DNA of 64,000 nucleotides from NCBI RefSeq assembly GCF_020829625.1, contig NZ_JAIVFX010000014.1, positions 1 to 64,000 of the forward strand. Direction: 5' to 3'. The notes beneath the pieces are model-generated. The model worked only from the letters and a program-made list of their open reading frames with translations. It did no database searches and was not told the DNA's origin. The position numbers were made by a program, and so were the translations under genes. Positions 32,254-40,141 of this stretch are shown one piece after another (the stretch's first letter is position 1; every line of letters starts with the position of its first letter). Origin of the DNA: Nostoc sp. XA010. Lineage in GTDB: Bacteria > Cyanobacteriota > Cyanobacteriia > Cyanobacteriales > Nostocaceae.

Positions 32254-34851
32254 ATGGCTGAAGCACTGAGTTTTCAAGGCGATGGTAGCGATCGCCTCCC
32301 ACCACAAAATATTGAGGCGGAAGAAGCGATTTTGGGGGGTATTTTACTAGATCCAGAAGCGATTAGTCGAGTTAGCGATCGCCTCCTTCCAGAAGCTTTT
32401 TACATTAGCGCTCACAAAGATATTTATCAAGCAGCTGTGAGGCTCCACACCCAAGGTAAACCCACAGACTTACTTTCAGTCACAAGTTGGCTGACTGACC
32501 ATGAAATACTAGCCCGCATTGGCGGTAGGAATAAATTAGCAACTCTGGTAGACCGCACAGTGTCAGCCGTCAACATCGACGCTTTAGCAGGGTTGGTGAT
32601 GGACAAATACCTGCGGCGACAGTTAATTAAAGCTGGCAATGAAATTGTACATCTTGGTTACGAGACAGAAACCGAATTACCACAGGTTTTAGATCAGGCA
32701 GAACAGAAAGTTTTTGGCGTTACTCAAGAGCGTCCCCAATCGGGTTTAATTCACATTTCTGATACTCTAATTAATAATTTCCAAGATATTGAAGATCGAA
32801 ATCAAGGCATCGCCTTACCAGGTATTCCCTGCGGATTTTACGATTTAGATGCCATGACTAGCGGCTTTCAGCGTTCTGATTTGATTATTGTCGCGGGCCG
32901 CCCATCAATGGGGAAATGCTTGCATGAAAATGCGGAAATACTTTTGAGTGACGGGAGTATCTCAACTATTAAAGAAATATACCATCGTCGGCAAGCTGAG
33001 TTAATAACTTTAGGAAATGATTGGAAGTTTCATCTAACTCAAGCTTCAGCCTTTGTTAATGACGGCATTAAACCAGTTTTTAGTGTTACTACTCGCTTAG
33101 GACGATATATTGAAAGTACTATCACCCATCCTTATTTAACCCTCAATGGATGGCGACAACTTTCAGAATTAAGAGTAGGGGATAAAATTGCTGTAGCTCG
33201 TAAACTTAATGTATTTGGTACAGAAACTATCCGCGAGTGTGAAGTTAAATTATTGGCATATTTCATAGGTGATGGGTGCTTAACAGATTCAACACCAGAA
33301 TTTACTAATATTAACTCTCGTATCCAAAATGATTTCACATACGCTGTTACCAGCTTTTCACCCAAGTTGAAAGTTAGGATAGAAATTAAGAGTGAACGCA
33401 CCCCAATACTCTATGCAGCTATGTCTCAAGGGCAAAAGAATCCTTTAACAACATGGTTGGAAAACATAGGGCTATGGGGCAAAAAAGCTGATGCCAAAAT
33501 CATTCCGCAAGTCATTTTTAAATTGGAGCGATCGCAAGTTTCCTTATTCCTCAATCGTTTATTTGCAACCGATGGATGGGCTACATTACTTACAAGCGGT
33601 CAATCGCAGTTAGGCTACTGTACTGTCAGCGAAAAATTAGCTAGACAAATACAACATTTGTTATTGCGATTTGGAATTATTGCCAGTCTGAAAAAACGCT
33701 CTGTGAAATATAAAGACACTCGCAGACAAGCTTGGCAATTAGATATTACTGATGCCCAGAGTATCAAAAATTTTATCTCAGAAATTGGTATTTTTGGCAA
33801 AGAAGAGGCATTAACTAAGGTTGCAGATGCAATAGCTAAAAAGAGATATCAAACTAATCGTGACCTTATTCCAATAGAAATTTGGGAACAGATAACAACA
33901 GCTAAAGGTAATGAACCTTGGACTCTTTTAGCTCAACGTGCTGGAATTCAAGGATATTCAAATATCCATGTTGGGAAACGTGCTTTAACACGAGAAAGGC
34001 TTTGGATATTAGCAAATACTTTAGAAAATTCGCTACTTCAACAGTTAGCAGCGAGTGATGTGTACTGGGATGAAATAGTTTCCATTGAATCGATGGGATG
34101 CAAACAAGTTTATGACTTAACAATCCCAGAAACACATAATTTTGTTGCTAATGATATCTGTGTACACAATACAGCATTTTGCTTAAACCTTGCTCATAAT
34201 ATCGCCGCTTCTTATAAATTACCAGTTGCTTTTTTCAGCTTGGAAATGTCAAAAGAGCAGCTGACGCAACGTTTATTAGCTAGTGAAGCGCAAATTGAAA
34301 GTAGTTATTTGCGAACTGGCCGCCTGAGCCAAACACAGTGGGAACCTTTAAGCCGTGCTATTGGTATCCTTTCTGAAATGCCGATTTATATTGATGACAC
34401 GCCGAATATTACAGTTACACAAATGCGTAGTCAGGCAAGAAGACTGCAAGCGGAAGTTGGAACTGAATTAGGATTAATTGTAATAGATTACTTGCAATTG
34501 ATGGAAGGAGCAGGTGATAATCGCGTACAAGAATTGTCAAAAATTACGCGTCAACTCAAAGGTTTAGCGCGGGAATTATCTGTACCAGTTATTGCTCTAT
34601 CTCAGTTAAGCCGAGGGGTAGAAGCACGTACTAACAAGCGTCCGATGTTATCTGATTTGAGAGAAAGTGGAAGTATTGAACAAGACGCGGATTTAGTAAT
34701 AATGTTGTACCGCGATGAATATTACTCTCCCGATACTCCCGATCGCGGCATTGCAGAAGTGATTATAGCTAAACATCGCAACGGGCCTACTGGTACTGCG
34801 AAACTTTTATTTAACCCACAGTTTACAAAGTTTCAAAATTTAAAAATTTAA
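32254..34851 (+). CDS. dnaB: Replicative DNA helicase DnaB, interrupted by an intein
   Basis: The 865-residue precursor contains a 447-residue helicase and a 418-residue intein. The N-terminal domain (LPPQNIEAEEAILGGILLDP) binds primase. The RecA-like ATPase domain has the P-loop GRPSMGK|T split by the intein after K221. Beyond it are VAFFSLEMSKEQLTQR, IVIDYLQLM, and SDLRESGSIEQDADLV with the arginine-finger region. After splicing, Lys221 joins Thr640 to rebuild GRPSMGKTAF. DnaB unwinds DNA as a hexamer at the replication fork and is essential, so the intein must splice. It lies 200 bp downstream of rplI across repeats; GC and codon use show no obvious break outside the intein. Confidence 0.96.
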   Translation: MAEALSFQGDGSDRLPPQNIEAEEAILGGILLDPEAISRVSDRLLPEAFYISAHKDIYQAAVRLHTQGKPTDLLSVTSWLTDHEILARIGGRNKLATLVDRTVSAVNIDALAGLVMDKYLRRQLIKAGNEIVHLGYETETELPQVLDQAEQKVFGVTQERPQSGLIHISDTLINNFQDIEDRNQGIALPGIPCGFYDLDAMTSGFQRSDLIIVAGRPSMGKCLHENAEILLSDGSISTIKEIYHRRQAELITLGNDWKFHLTQASAFVNDGIKPVFSVTTRLGRYIESTITHPYLTLNGWRQLSELRVGDKIAVARKLNVFGTETIRECEVKLLAYFIGDGCLTDSTPEFTNINSRIQNDFTYAVTSFSPKLKVRIEIKSERTPILYAAMSQGQKNPLTTWLENIGLWGKKADAKIIPQVIFKLERSQVSLFLNRLFATDGWATLLTSGQSQLGYCTVSEKLARQIQHLLLRFGIIASLKKRSVKYKDTRRQAWQLDITDAQSIKNFISEIGIFGKEEALTKVADAIAKKRYQTNRDLIPIEIWEQITTAKGNEPWTLLAQRAGIQGYSNIHVGKRALTRERLWILANTLENSLLQQLAASDVYWDEIVSIESMGCKQVYDLTIPETHNFVANDICVHNTAFCLNLAHNIAASYKLPVAFFSLEMSKEQLTQRLLASEAQIESSYLRTGRLSQTQWEPLSRAIGILSEMPIYIDDTPNITVTQMRSQARRLQAEVGTELGLIVIDYLQLMEGAGDNRVQELSKITRQLKGLARELSVPVIALSQLSRGVEARTNKRPMLSDLRESGSIEQDADLVIMLYRDEYYSPDTPDRGIAEVIIAKHRNGPTGTAKLLFNPQFTKFQNLKI
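32917..34170 (+). mobile_element. DnaB intein with LAGLIDADG-type homing endonuclease
   Basis: Residues C222-N639 of the precursor. The splicing blocks are all present: block A CLHENAEILLSDGS, block B STITHPYLTLNGW (T-x-x-H), block F VYDLTIPETHNFVAND, and block G ICVHN followed by Thr640. Two dodecapeptide motifs indicate a homing endonuclease: LLAYFIGDGCLTD (D340) and LFLNRLFATDGWATL (D440). The insertion splits the Walker A loop after GRPSMGK. This site is a known DnaB intein position. It differs from that of the well-studied Synechocystis intein, which as I recall lies at RESG|SIEQD, and that site is uninterrupted here. Both catalytic aspartates are kept, so the endonuclease may be active. 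Confidence 0.93.
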
Positions 34852-34855
34852 CCAT

Positions 34856-34966
34856 TGAATCGGCAGTGGGGGCTGAGGGAGCAGGGGAAGCAGTAGAAGC
34901 ACGGGGAAAAAGGATAACTAATGCCCAATGCCCCATGCCCTATGCCCTATGCCCCATATCCTAGCT
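34856..34966. repeat. STRR-type repeats between dnaB and the FKBP gene
   Basis: Units such as GCATGCCC-like ATGCCCAATGCCCCATGCCC and CTATGCCCTATGCCC, plus GGGAGCAGGGGAAGCAG. Confidence 0.65.
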
Positions 34967-34967
34967 T

Positions 34968-35489
34968 CTACTTAACTCCGAGCAATTCCACATCAAATAG
35001 CAGAGTGGCGTTAGGCGGAATCACATTACCAGCACCACGAGAGCCATAACCTAACTCTGCGGGGATGATTAACTGACGACGACCGCCTACTTTCATGGTG
35101 CTAAGTCCTTCGTCCCAACCTTTGATTACCTGTCCAACGCCAATTTTAAAACTGAAGGGTTGGCCGCGATCGCGTGAGCTATCAAACTTAGTACCATCTT
35201 CTAGAGTGCCGACATAGTGAACTTCAACCGTTTGTCCAGGTTGAGGAGTCGCCCCAGTCCCCTCTTTTAACTCGACATACTTTAATCCAGAGGGGGTGGT
35301 TACGGCATTAGCATCAGACATAGTATTGCTCGCAATTAGAGTATTATTTTCAGTTACAGTTGGGGGCGCTGTCAGCGTTTGGGTTAACTCGGCAGCAATG
35401 GCAGTATTCTGTTTACTGCCTACTTGCCCTACAGCCAAAAGTACAACACACGCCAGCATGAACGCCACGCTGAGGAAAATTGGTTTCAA
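34968..35489 (-). CDS. FKBP-type peptidyl-prolyl isomerase, exported
   Basis: 173 residues. The first 35 form an export signal (hydrophobic FLSVAFMLACVVLLAVGQVG) and possibly an anchor. The FKBP domain fills residues 65-173, with the binding-site pattern VEVHYVGTLEDGTKFDSSRD, GQVIKGWDEGLSTMKVGGRR, LIIPAELGYGSRGAGNVIPP and LLFDVELLGV. It catalyses cis-trans isomerisation of peptidyl-proline bonds, here in the periplasm or thylakoid lumen. The chain has no extra dimerisation domain, so it is a small FKBP. It is transcribed leftward, alone, convergent with dnaB. Confidence 0.93.
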   Translation of the reverse strand: MKPIFLSVAFMLACVVLLAVGQVGSKQNTAIAAELTQTLTAPPTVTENNTLIASNTMSDANAVTTPSGLKYVELKEGTGATPQPGQTVEVHYVGTLEDGTKFDSSRDRGQPFSFKIGVGQVIKGWDEGLSTMKVGGRRQLIIPAELGYGSRGAGNVIPPNATLLFDVELLGVK

Positions 35490-35567
35490 AATCAGTTCTC
35501 CTTACTTAGGTATCCTGGCAAAAACATTACCAACAGGACACAATTAGTTTAAATCAGAAAGGACATC

Positions 35568-35891
35568 TTAACGCCAAAGCTTATTTTCTAAATCGCGCAA
35601 TTGACGCTCTAAACGGTCAATTCTACCGCGCAGTTCGTCCACTTCCGACTGGCGAGCTACCCCCAAATCTTGCATCATATTTCGCATTTGCCGTTGCATT
35701 TGAACATCTAAGTTTCCCTGCTCCGACTTTAACTGCTGGGCAATATCATCTATAACTGCCTTGGCTTGCTCTGGATTGAGCTTACCGTCTTTAACTAAAT
35801 CATCGCTGACTTGGCGCAGTTTTTCTGCTACTAAAGATGTTGTGCCAAGACCCACCATCATAAGCTGTTGCACCCAGTTGTTGCTGTCCAT
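35568..35891 (-). CDS. Small helical, coiled-coil protein (phasin-like)
   Basis: 107 residues, almost entirely helical. The start (NNWVQQLMMVGLGTTSLVAE) is amphipathic and mildly hydrophobic. The middle (DLVKDGKLNPEQAKAVIDDI) resembles the DUF/phasin-like proteins that carry a KLxPEEAxxxVDD motif. A C-terminal heptad coiled coil (RQSEVDELRGRIDRLERQLR, then DLENKL) suggests oligomerisation. Proteins of this layout are often annotated as phasin-family or BMFP-like, but the function is not established. It lies 78 bp from the FKBP gene in the same orientation and may share its promoter. ATG at 35891 has GGAAG-type purines in front. Confidence 0.78.
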   Translation of the reverse strand: MDSNNWVQQLMMVGLGTTSLVAEKLRQVSDDLVKDGKLNPEQAKAVIDDIAQQLKSEQGNLDVQMQRQMRNMMQDLGVARQSEVDELRGRIDRLERQLRDLENKLWR

Positions 35892-36027
35892 ACTGCCTTC
35901 CTCTTAAATTATTTCAAACCAGCCGATCATTGCTCCTGAGTGTAGGAAATCAAGCTATGCTAAAAGCGTGGTTATTCTAGCCTACATCTCTATTTTGGCA
36001 AATTAGCAAACACAGAGATCACAGGAT

Positions 36028-36336
36028 GTGCTTATAGAACGACTTAAGTTTAAGGTTGTCTTCAATTTAAGGGAAAATTTTATTCAGAAGGACGCATAAA
36101 TTTCGACAATAGGGCTGGCTGAATATCCTAGATTTCTCGCTAAAGAGGTTTGGATTAGCCTCAATGACCACACAGAAATTACCCTCATCATTTTTGGGGC
36201 AACACTGGAGCAGTGGAAAGCCTTACCCCAAGCAGATTTGCAGACTATTAAAGATAAATTCATCCAAGGAGTAAGAGAATTTTATCCAGTAGTGGAGTGA
36301 GCAAAGTATCAAGTACGGAAATTTCTCCATTTCTAG
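36028..36336 (+). pseudogene. Remnant of a TIGR03792-type small protein gene with two in-frame stops
   Basis: One frame from GTG 36028 reads VLIERLKFKVVFNLRENFIQ, KDA, stop (TAA 36097-36099), ISTIGLAEYPRFLAKEVWIS, and LNDHTEITLIIFGATLEQWK with ALPQADLQTI, then EFYPVVE, stop (TGA 36298-36300), AKYQVRKFLHF, stop. The pattern of LKFxVxxxLRExFIQKD, AEYPxFLxKEVW and EQWKAIPQADL is that of a small uncharacterised cyanobacterial family (TIGR03792, ferredoxin-like alpha/beta dimer proteins). Two premature stops in otherwise aligned sequence mean that it has decayed by point mutation. The region is more than 800 bp without another gene. Confidence 0.72.
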
Positions 36337-36711
36337 GTGAAAGATTACTCTCGACTCCAAGAGTTGGGGCTTAACAACAGGCAAGCTTCCGCCACAGTTA
36401 CTAATGAAGCGATCGCCTCAAAAGATTATAGGAATCCAACTTAATATTTCACGACAATTCAAGTCATTGGTCATGAGTCATTAGTACCAATGGCTAAATC
36501 GGCGGGAATCCCGCCGATCCGATTTGAGTTTTGCGGAGTATATTAAGAACCGAAATTTGATTTAGCAAGCTTTCAGTCAACTGGCTTTTCAAAAATCAAA
36601 TCGCATTCCGATCATAAAATGAGTAAAGGTTAGATAAACCCATTGCTTTTGAAACTTAAAGCATCTTATTGGCATCTCCATTCTTAAAAGTAGATAAGAC
36701 TTAGATAAAAG
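36337..36711. other. Intergenic remainder with palindromes and MITE-like element B
   Basis: Contains GGCGGGAATCCCGCC, a perfect 15-bp palindrome (36501-36515), and the element at 36521-36602. No gene is seen. Confidence 0.6.
36521..36602. mobile_element. MITE-like element B, related to element A
   Basis: GATTTGAGTTTTG (36521-36533) is mirrored by CAAAAATCAAATC (36590-36602) with one mismatch. The right end shares the 17-mer TTTTCAAAAATCAAATCG with element A (11268-11370). There is no coding capacity. Confidence 0.5.
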
Positions 36712-37122
36712 TTAAATTTTTGCACGCCAATTCTGAAAAGCTATTTCATAACCCTCTGATTTACTCTGATAAACACTCCACCAATGAAAAAATAGTCCTA
36801 ACCCCCATCCTAATACTGGAAAAATAGCCCAAAAATAACTAGGACTAGTTATTAGATTCAAAAGAATAAGGAATAAATTCACCGCTACGAAGCTAACCAA
36901 ATTTGCCCTAAAGGTTCTGCGTCGGAAAGTATTAAATGTGCGTCGCAAACGTTCCTCTTCTTCTTGAGCTAACCACTTGTTTTCAGTTGCTTCCAAAATA
37001 TCAGAAGAGATACCTAAGTCAGATGCCATTTCTATAAGCTGTTCTCGTGAAAATCCACCTTCCTGTTTACGAGCGAGTGCTATTTGAAGGATTTTTTGCA
37101 CATCTTCTGAATCGTAAGTCAT
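36712..37122 (-). CDS. 2TM-domain protein
   Basis: 136 residues. The N-terminal third is helical and charged (YDSEDVQKILQIALARKQEG, FSREQLIEMASDLGIS, ending in EEEERLRRTFNTFRRRTF). Two membrane helices follow at about 73-93 (ANLVSFVAVNLFLILLNLI) and 97-114 (YFWAIFPVLGWGLGLFFHWW), with the short loop TSPSYF, and a polar tail. This is the 2TM domain (Pfam 13239) architecture. The N-terminal part resembles the DUF1707/SHOCT-like helical segments of proteins that act next to kinases. Function unknown. It is monocistronic and leftward. Confidence 0.8.
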   Translation of the reverse strand: MTYDSEDVQKILQIALARKQEGGFSREQLIEMASDLGISSDILEATENKWLAQEEEERLRRTFNTFRRRTFRANLVSFVAVNLFLILLNLITSPSYFWAIFPVLGWGLGLFFHWWSVYQSKSEGYEIAFQNWRAKI

Positions 37123-37675
37123 TTTGATTACCTTATAAGTTTGTGTGTAAATGCGCCTTTGATTTCACGAGGTTTTCGCTAGGTTTCGTTCAATTCAGTT
37201 AGCGAAAGCCTCTACATTTTGCACCCAATACTTAGTTAAATTTACACCCTTATTATTTTCTCACAATCGGTTTAGAGCTACTGTATTTGTCAATACCTCT
37301 ATATCGCATTTATGAAATTAAGCAAACATTATTTGAAAGTTGAATGCTAATAATGTCAAAAAAGACTGATTTAAATCATGAATTACTAATTATTAATTAT
37401 GTTGAGGTACTTTTTTTATTGACATTGTATAGCGATCGCTCCTGCCTCTGTATAAAAAAGGAGCGATGCCTGTGGTGGTAAACTACGCATCCTAGAAGTG
37501 CTGGTAACTCATCCGCCCAGATAATATATATGTAATTCTCTATTTGTATAAAAATATAGACAATTATTTATGATATCAATAAAAAAAATTATTCGGCATA
37601 CGTCTAACGATAGATAGATTTTATTAAATAAATAGTTTAGATTTGTAACAGATTACACAGAACTAGGTAAATCAC
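37123..37675. other. Intergenic region upstream of the fasciclin gene
   Basis: 550 bp, A+T-rich, with no ORF of note. A TTGACA at 37419-37424 and a GCGATCGC are present, but I could not fit a well-spaced -10. A long untranslated leader is possible. Confidence 0.5.
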
Positions 37676-38077
37676 ATGCCCGATATAGTTGATACCGCCG
37701 TTAGTAATGGTTCTTTCAACACACTAGTTGCAGCAATCCAAGCAGCTGGTCTAGTAGATACACTGAAAGGCCCCGGGCCATTTACCGTCTTCGCACCTAC
37801 TGATGAAGCGTTTAATAAGCTTCCAGCAGGTACAGTAGACGCATTACTGAAAGATATTCCTAAGCTCACCAAAATCTTGACCTATCATGTAGTCTCAGGC
37901 AAGGTACTAGCTGCTGATGTAGTTAAGCTAAAGACAGCTACAACAGTTGAAGGTTCAGATGTAAAAATTGACGCTTCTAATGGCGTTAAAATCAATGATG
38001 CAACTGTTGCAGCGGCAGATGTTGCTGCTGATAACGGTGTCATCCACGTAATTGACACAGTTTTGATTCCTGCATAA
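37676..38077 (+). CDS. Fasciclin (FAS1) domain protein without a signal peptide
   Basis: 133 residues forming a single FAS1 domain: MPDIVDTAVSNGSFNTLVAA, then GPGPFTVFAPTDEAFNKLPA (the H1 motif), LTYHVVSGKVLAADV (H2/YH motif), and NGVIHVIDTVLIPA at the end. FAS1 domains mediate adhesion or ligand binding and are usually exported. Here the coding sequence begins directly with the domain, and no hydrophobic leader is present in frame. Either it is cytoplasmic or it leaves by an unconventional route, as has been reported for similar cyanobacterial proteins. The gene stands alone before a strong terminator. Confidence 0.93.
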   Translation: MPDIVDTAVSNGSFNTLVAAIQAAGLVDTLKGPGPFTVFAPTDEAFNKLPAGTVDALLKDIPKLTKILTYHVVSGKVLAADVVKLKTATTVEGSDVKIDASNGVKINDATVAAADVAADNGVIHVIDTVLIPA

Positions 38078-38179
38078 GCAAACGTCAGAATAGCTAATGC
38101 TATTTCTGGGGCGGCGACTACCTGTAGTCTTTTCTCTATTACAGTCTGGTTGAATGTTTTTTAGTAAACACCAACTACC

Positions 38180-38220
38180 AACAAATCCATCTAGATACTG
38201 TCTAGATGGATTTGTTGTTT
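38180..38220 (+). terminator. Strong stem-loop terminator of the fasciclin gene
   Basis: AACAAATCCATCTAGA (38180-38195) and TCTAGATGGATTTGTT (38201-38216) form a perfect 16-bp stem with a 5-base loop, followed by GTTT. It is close to the convergent sfsA gene and may serve both strands. Confidence 0.8.
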
Positions 38221-38247
38221 CATGGGTTTAGATTTAATTAGGTGTAA

Positions 38248-38973
38248 TCAAATTTTTAGTTTTGCCAAACCCAAATAACGGATACCTTCGGGGGAAATAT
38301 CAAAACGGCAAGGTAAGACTTCTAAACCGAGAGCGATCGCATCGCGTAATAATTTACCATATATAGGATCTGTGCGATCGCCAGGCGAGAACTCTGTACA
38401 ATCACTGCGATTGATAAAGTAAAGCATCACCGCACGAGTTAGAGGTAATAGCGCCATTAGTTCTCGCAAGTGCTTTTGTCCTCTTGTAGTCTCGGTGTCA
38501 GGGAATAAAGCTAGTCTCCCCTCAGACAAAGTTGTATTTTTCACTTCTAAATAAATCGGGCGTTCCTCATCACTCCCCGTTAAGAAAAAATCCACTCGAC
38601 TTTTTTTATCCAACCCATAAACCACCTCACCCTTGATTTGGCTATAGTCGCCCAATTCTGGAAACAGATGTTCCGCCAAAGCTAGCTTTATCACCCGATT
38701 GGGCAAAAAAGTATTTATGCCTACCCAAGTCGGCTCGTTGTCATGTACCTGAATTAGTTCTAAAGTGTAAGCCAATTTGCGGTTAAGATTATCACTTTTG
38801 GAAAGCTGTACCGCACTTTGGGGAGTTGATACTCCAGTCATTGGCCCTGTATTTGGACAATGTGCAGTCACTATTTCGCCAGAAGTAAGTTGAACGTCAG
38901 CAAAAAACCGCTTGTAACGCTTGAGTAAAATACCAGGATACAAAGGCGGGTAACGGTAAAGCCAATCTATCAT
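38248..38973 (-). CDS. sfsA: SfsA family DNA/RNA-binding protein (putative nuclease)
   Basis: 241 residues, the family length. Typical segments are LLKRYKRFFADVQL, TAHCPNTGPMTGV, SRVDFFL, YLEVKNTTLSEGRLALFPDT and TTRGQKHLRELM, with the catalytic-type Asp/Glu-x-Lys (VDF...EVK) of the PD-(D/E)XK fold. The Escherichia coli protein was named for stimulation of sugar fermentation; a nuclease role is suggested by its fold. It lies leftward, alone, with the ATG at 38973. Nothing in the sequence suggests loss of function. Confidence 0.92.
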   Translation of the reverse strand: MIDWLYRYPPLYPGILLKRYKRFFADVQLTSGEIVTAHCPNTGPMTGVSTPQSAVQLSKSDNLNRKLAYTLELIQVHDNEPTWVGINTFLPNRVIKLALAEHLFPELGDYSQIKGEVVYGLDKKSRVDFFLTGSDEERPIYLEVKNTTLSEGRLALFPDTETTRGQKHLRELMALLPLTRAVMLYFINRSDCTEFSPGDRTDPIYGKLLRDAIALGLEVLPCRFDISPEGIRYLGLAKLKI

Positions 38974-39225
38974 TATAAAACCTTGTTGCTGCTAGTAAAT
39001 ATACGTCGATTCCTTACCCACCTACCTTTCAACAGCAAATCTTTTCAGCAACTACTCCGCCCTGTGGCAGAAATTGAGTAATTTTCTATATCATAAAGTG
39101 TCATTTTTTGTAGTCAAATTAACAACATAGTAATAAAAAGTACCATATACTAGGTATTATAATCCTCCCATAAAGAAAAATCCGGGAGAATTCCAACATG
39201 CAAGGAGGTAAATCCTATACAAAAA

Positions 39226-39885
39226 GTGTGGACAGCAACGGAATTAGAATATGCTTTTCTGTTTACTCTAAGAAAGGTAAATTCGATAAATCTAGAAGGT
39301 TTCAAGCCATTTTTTAAGAATATGCCTATTGACCCTTATATCAAAGGCAACTTTCGTTCGAGGAGATTATCTCGGTTCACAGTTTCTGGAAATGAGTTAA
39401 TCAAATTACCTCATGGCTACTTCTTTCAAAGTAAAGACTATAATCCATTATTGGGCGACTTAAAAAGAGAGTTTGCAGAATTAGATGATGCACTCATAGA
39501 ACTCGATATTTTTAGAAATCTTGTCTTAGCATTTAGTGATTCTTGTAAACTTCATCCTGAAGCTGAAATCGGAGTTCATCAAATTAGAATTATTTGTTCG
39601 CCAGAGAATTTTGGTAGTCCAGCCCCTGAAGGTATCCATCAAGATGGAACTGATTTTATTGGCGTTTTTTCAGTCAGTAGAGATAATATTCAAGGTGGAG
39701 AAACACATCTATATACTGCCAAAAGAGAAAAACCTGTGTTTAGCAAAGTTCTAAATCCGGGGGAGCTATTATTGGTCAACGACCATGAGTTTTTCCATTT
39801 CGCCAATCCCATCAAACCACAAACTGATGCTCAAGGAAGTTGGGATATTTTTGTACTGACTTCTCCTAGCTTACTTTCAGAATAA
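39226..39885 (+). CDS. 2-oxoglutarate/Fe(II) oxygenase family protein (2OG-Fe_Oxy_2)
   Basis: 219 residues from GTG 39226. The iron-binding HxD is in GIHQDGTDFIG (H138, D140), and a second His follows in LVNDHEFFHFANPI (H187 or H191). Other family segments are GVHQIRIICS and LYTAKREKP. The family includes L-isoleucine and other amino acid hydroxylases, so a free amino acid or peptide may be the substrate. The start is odd. A near-perfect AAGGAGGT (39203-39210) sits 7 bp before an in-frame ATA (39217), giving MQKVWTATELEY, while GTG 39226 is 15 bp away. An ATG at 39198 is in another frame. ATA may be a mutated ATG. Confidence 0.83.
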   Translation: MWTATELEYAFLFTLRKVNSINLEGFKPFFKNMPIDPYIKGNFRSRRLSRFTVSGNELIKLPHGYFFQSKDYNPLLGDLKREFAELDDALIELDIFRNLVLAFSDSCKLHPEAEIGVHQIRIICSPENFGSPAPEGIHQDGTDFIGVFSVSRDNIQGGETHLYTAKREKPVFSKVLNPGELLLVNDHEFFHFANPIKPQTDAQGSWDIFVLTSPSLLSE

Positions 39886-40141
39886 TTCTAGTTAACTGTA
39901 AATATTTTACAATCTGAGAGATATGGGGAATTGAATGTAGTCATTTCCCCAATTTTTTATTTGGAATTGTAAATAATCATCCTGATAGAGTAACCACAAA
40001 TTTTTATTGATACATTTTTTAATACACGAGAAGGAAGCAAAGGCACGCTGAATACTTAAAAATATTAAGGGTAAGTGTATAGGTTAGGCTAGGAAACAAG
40101 TGTGATGGAATTCAACTAACTGAATCAACCAAACAAATGCC

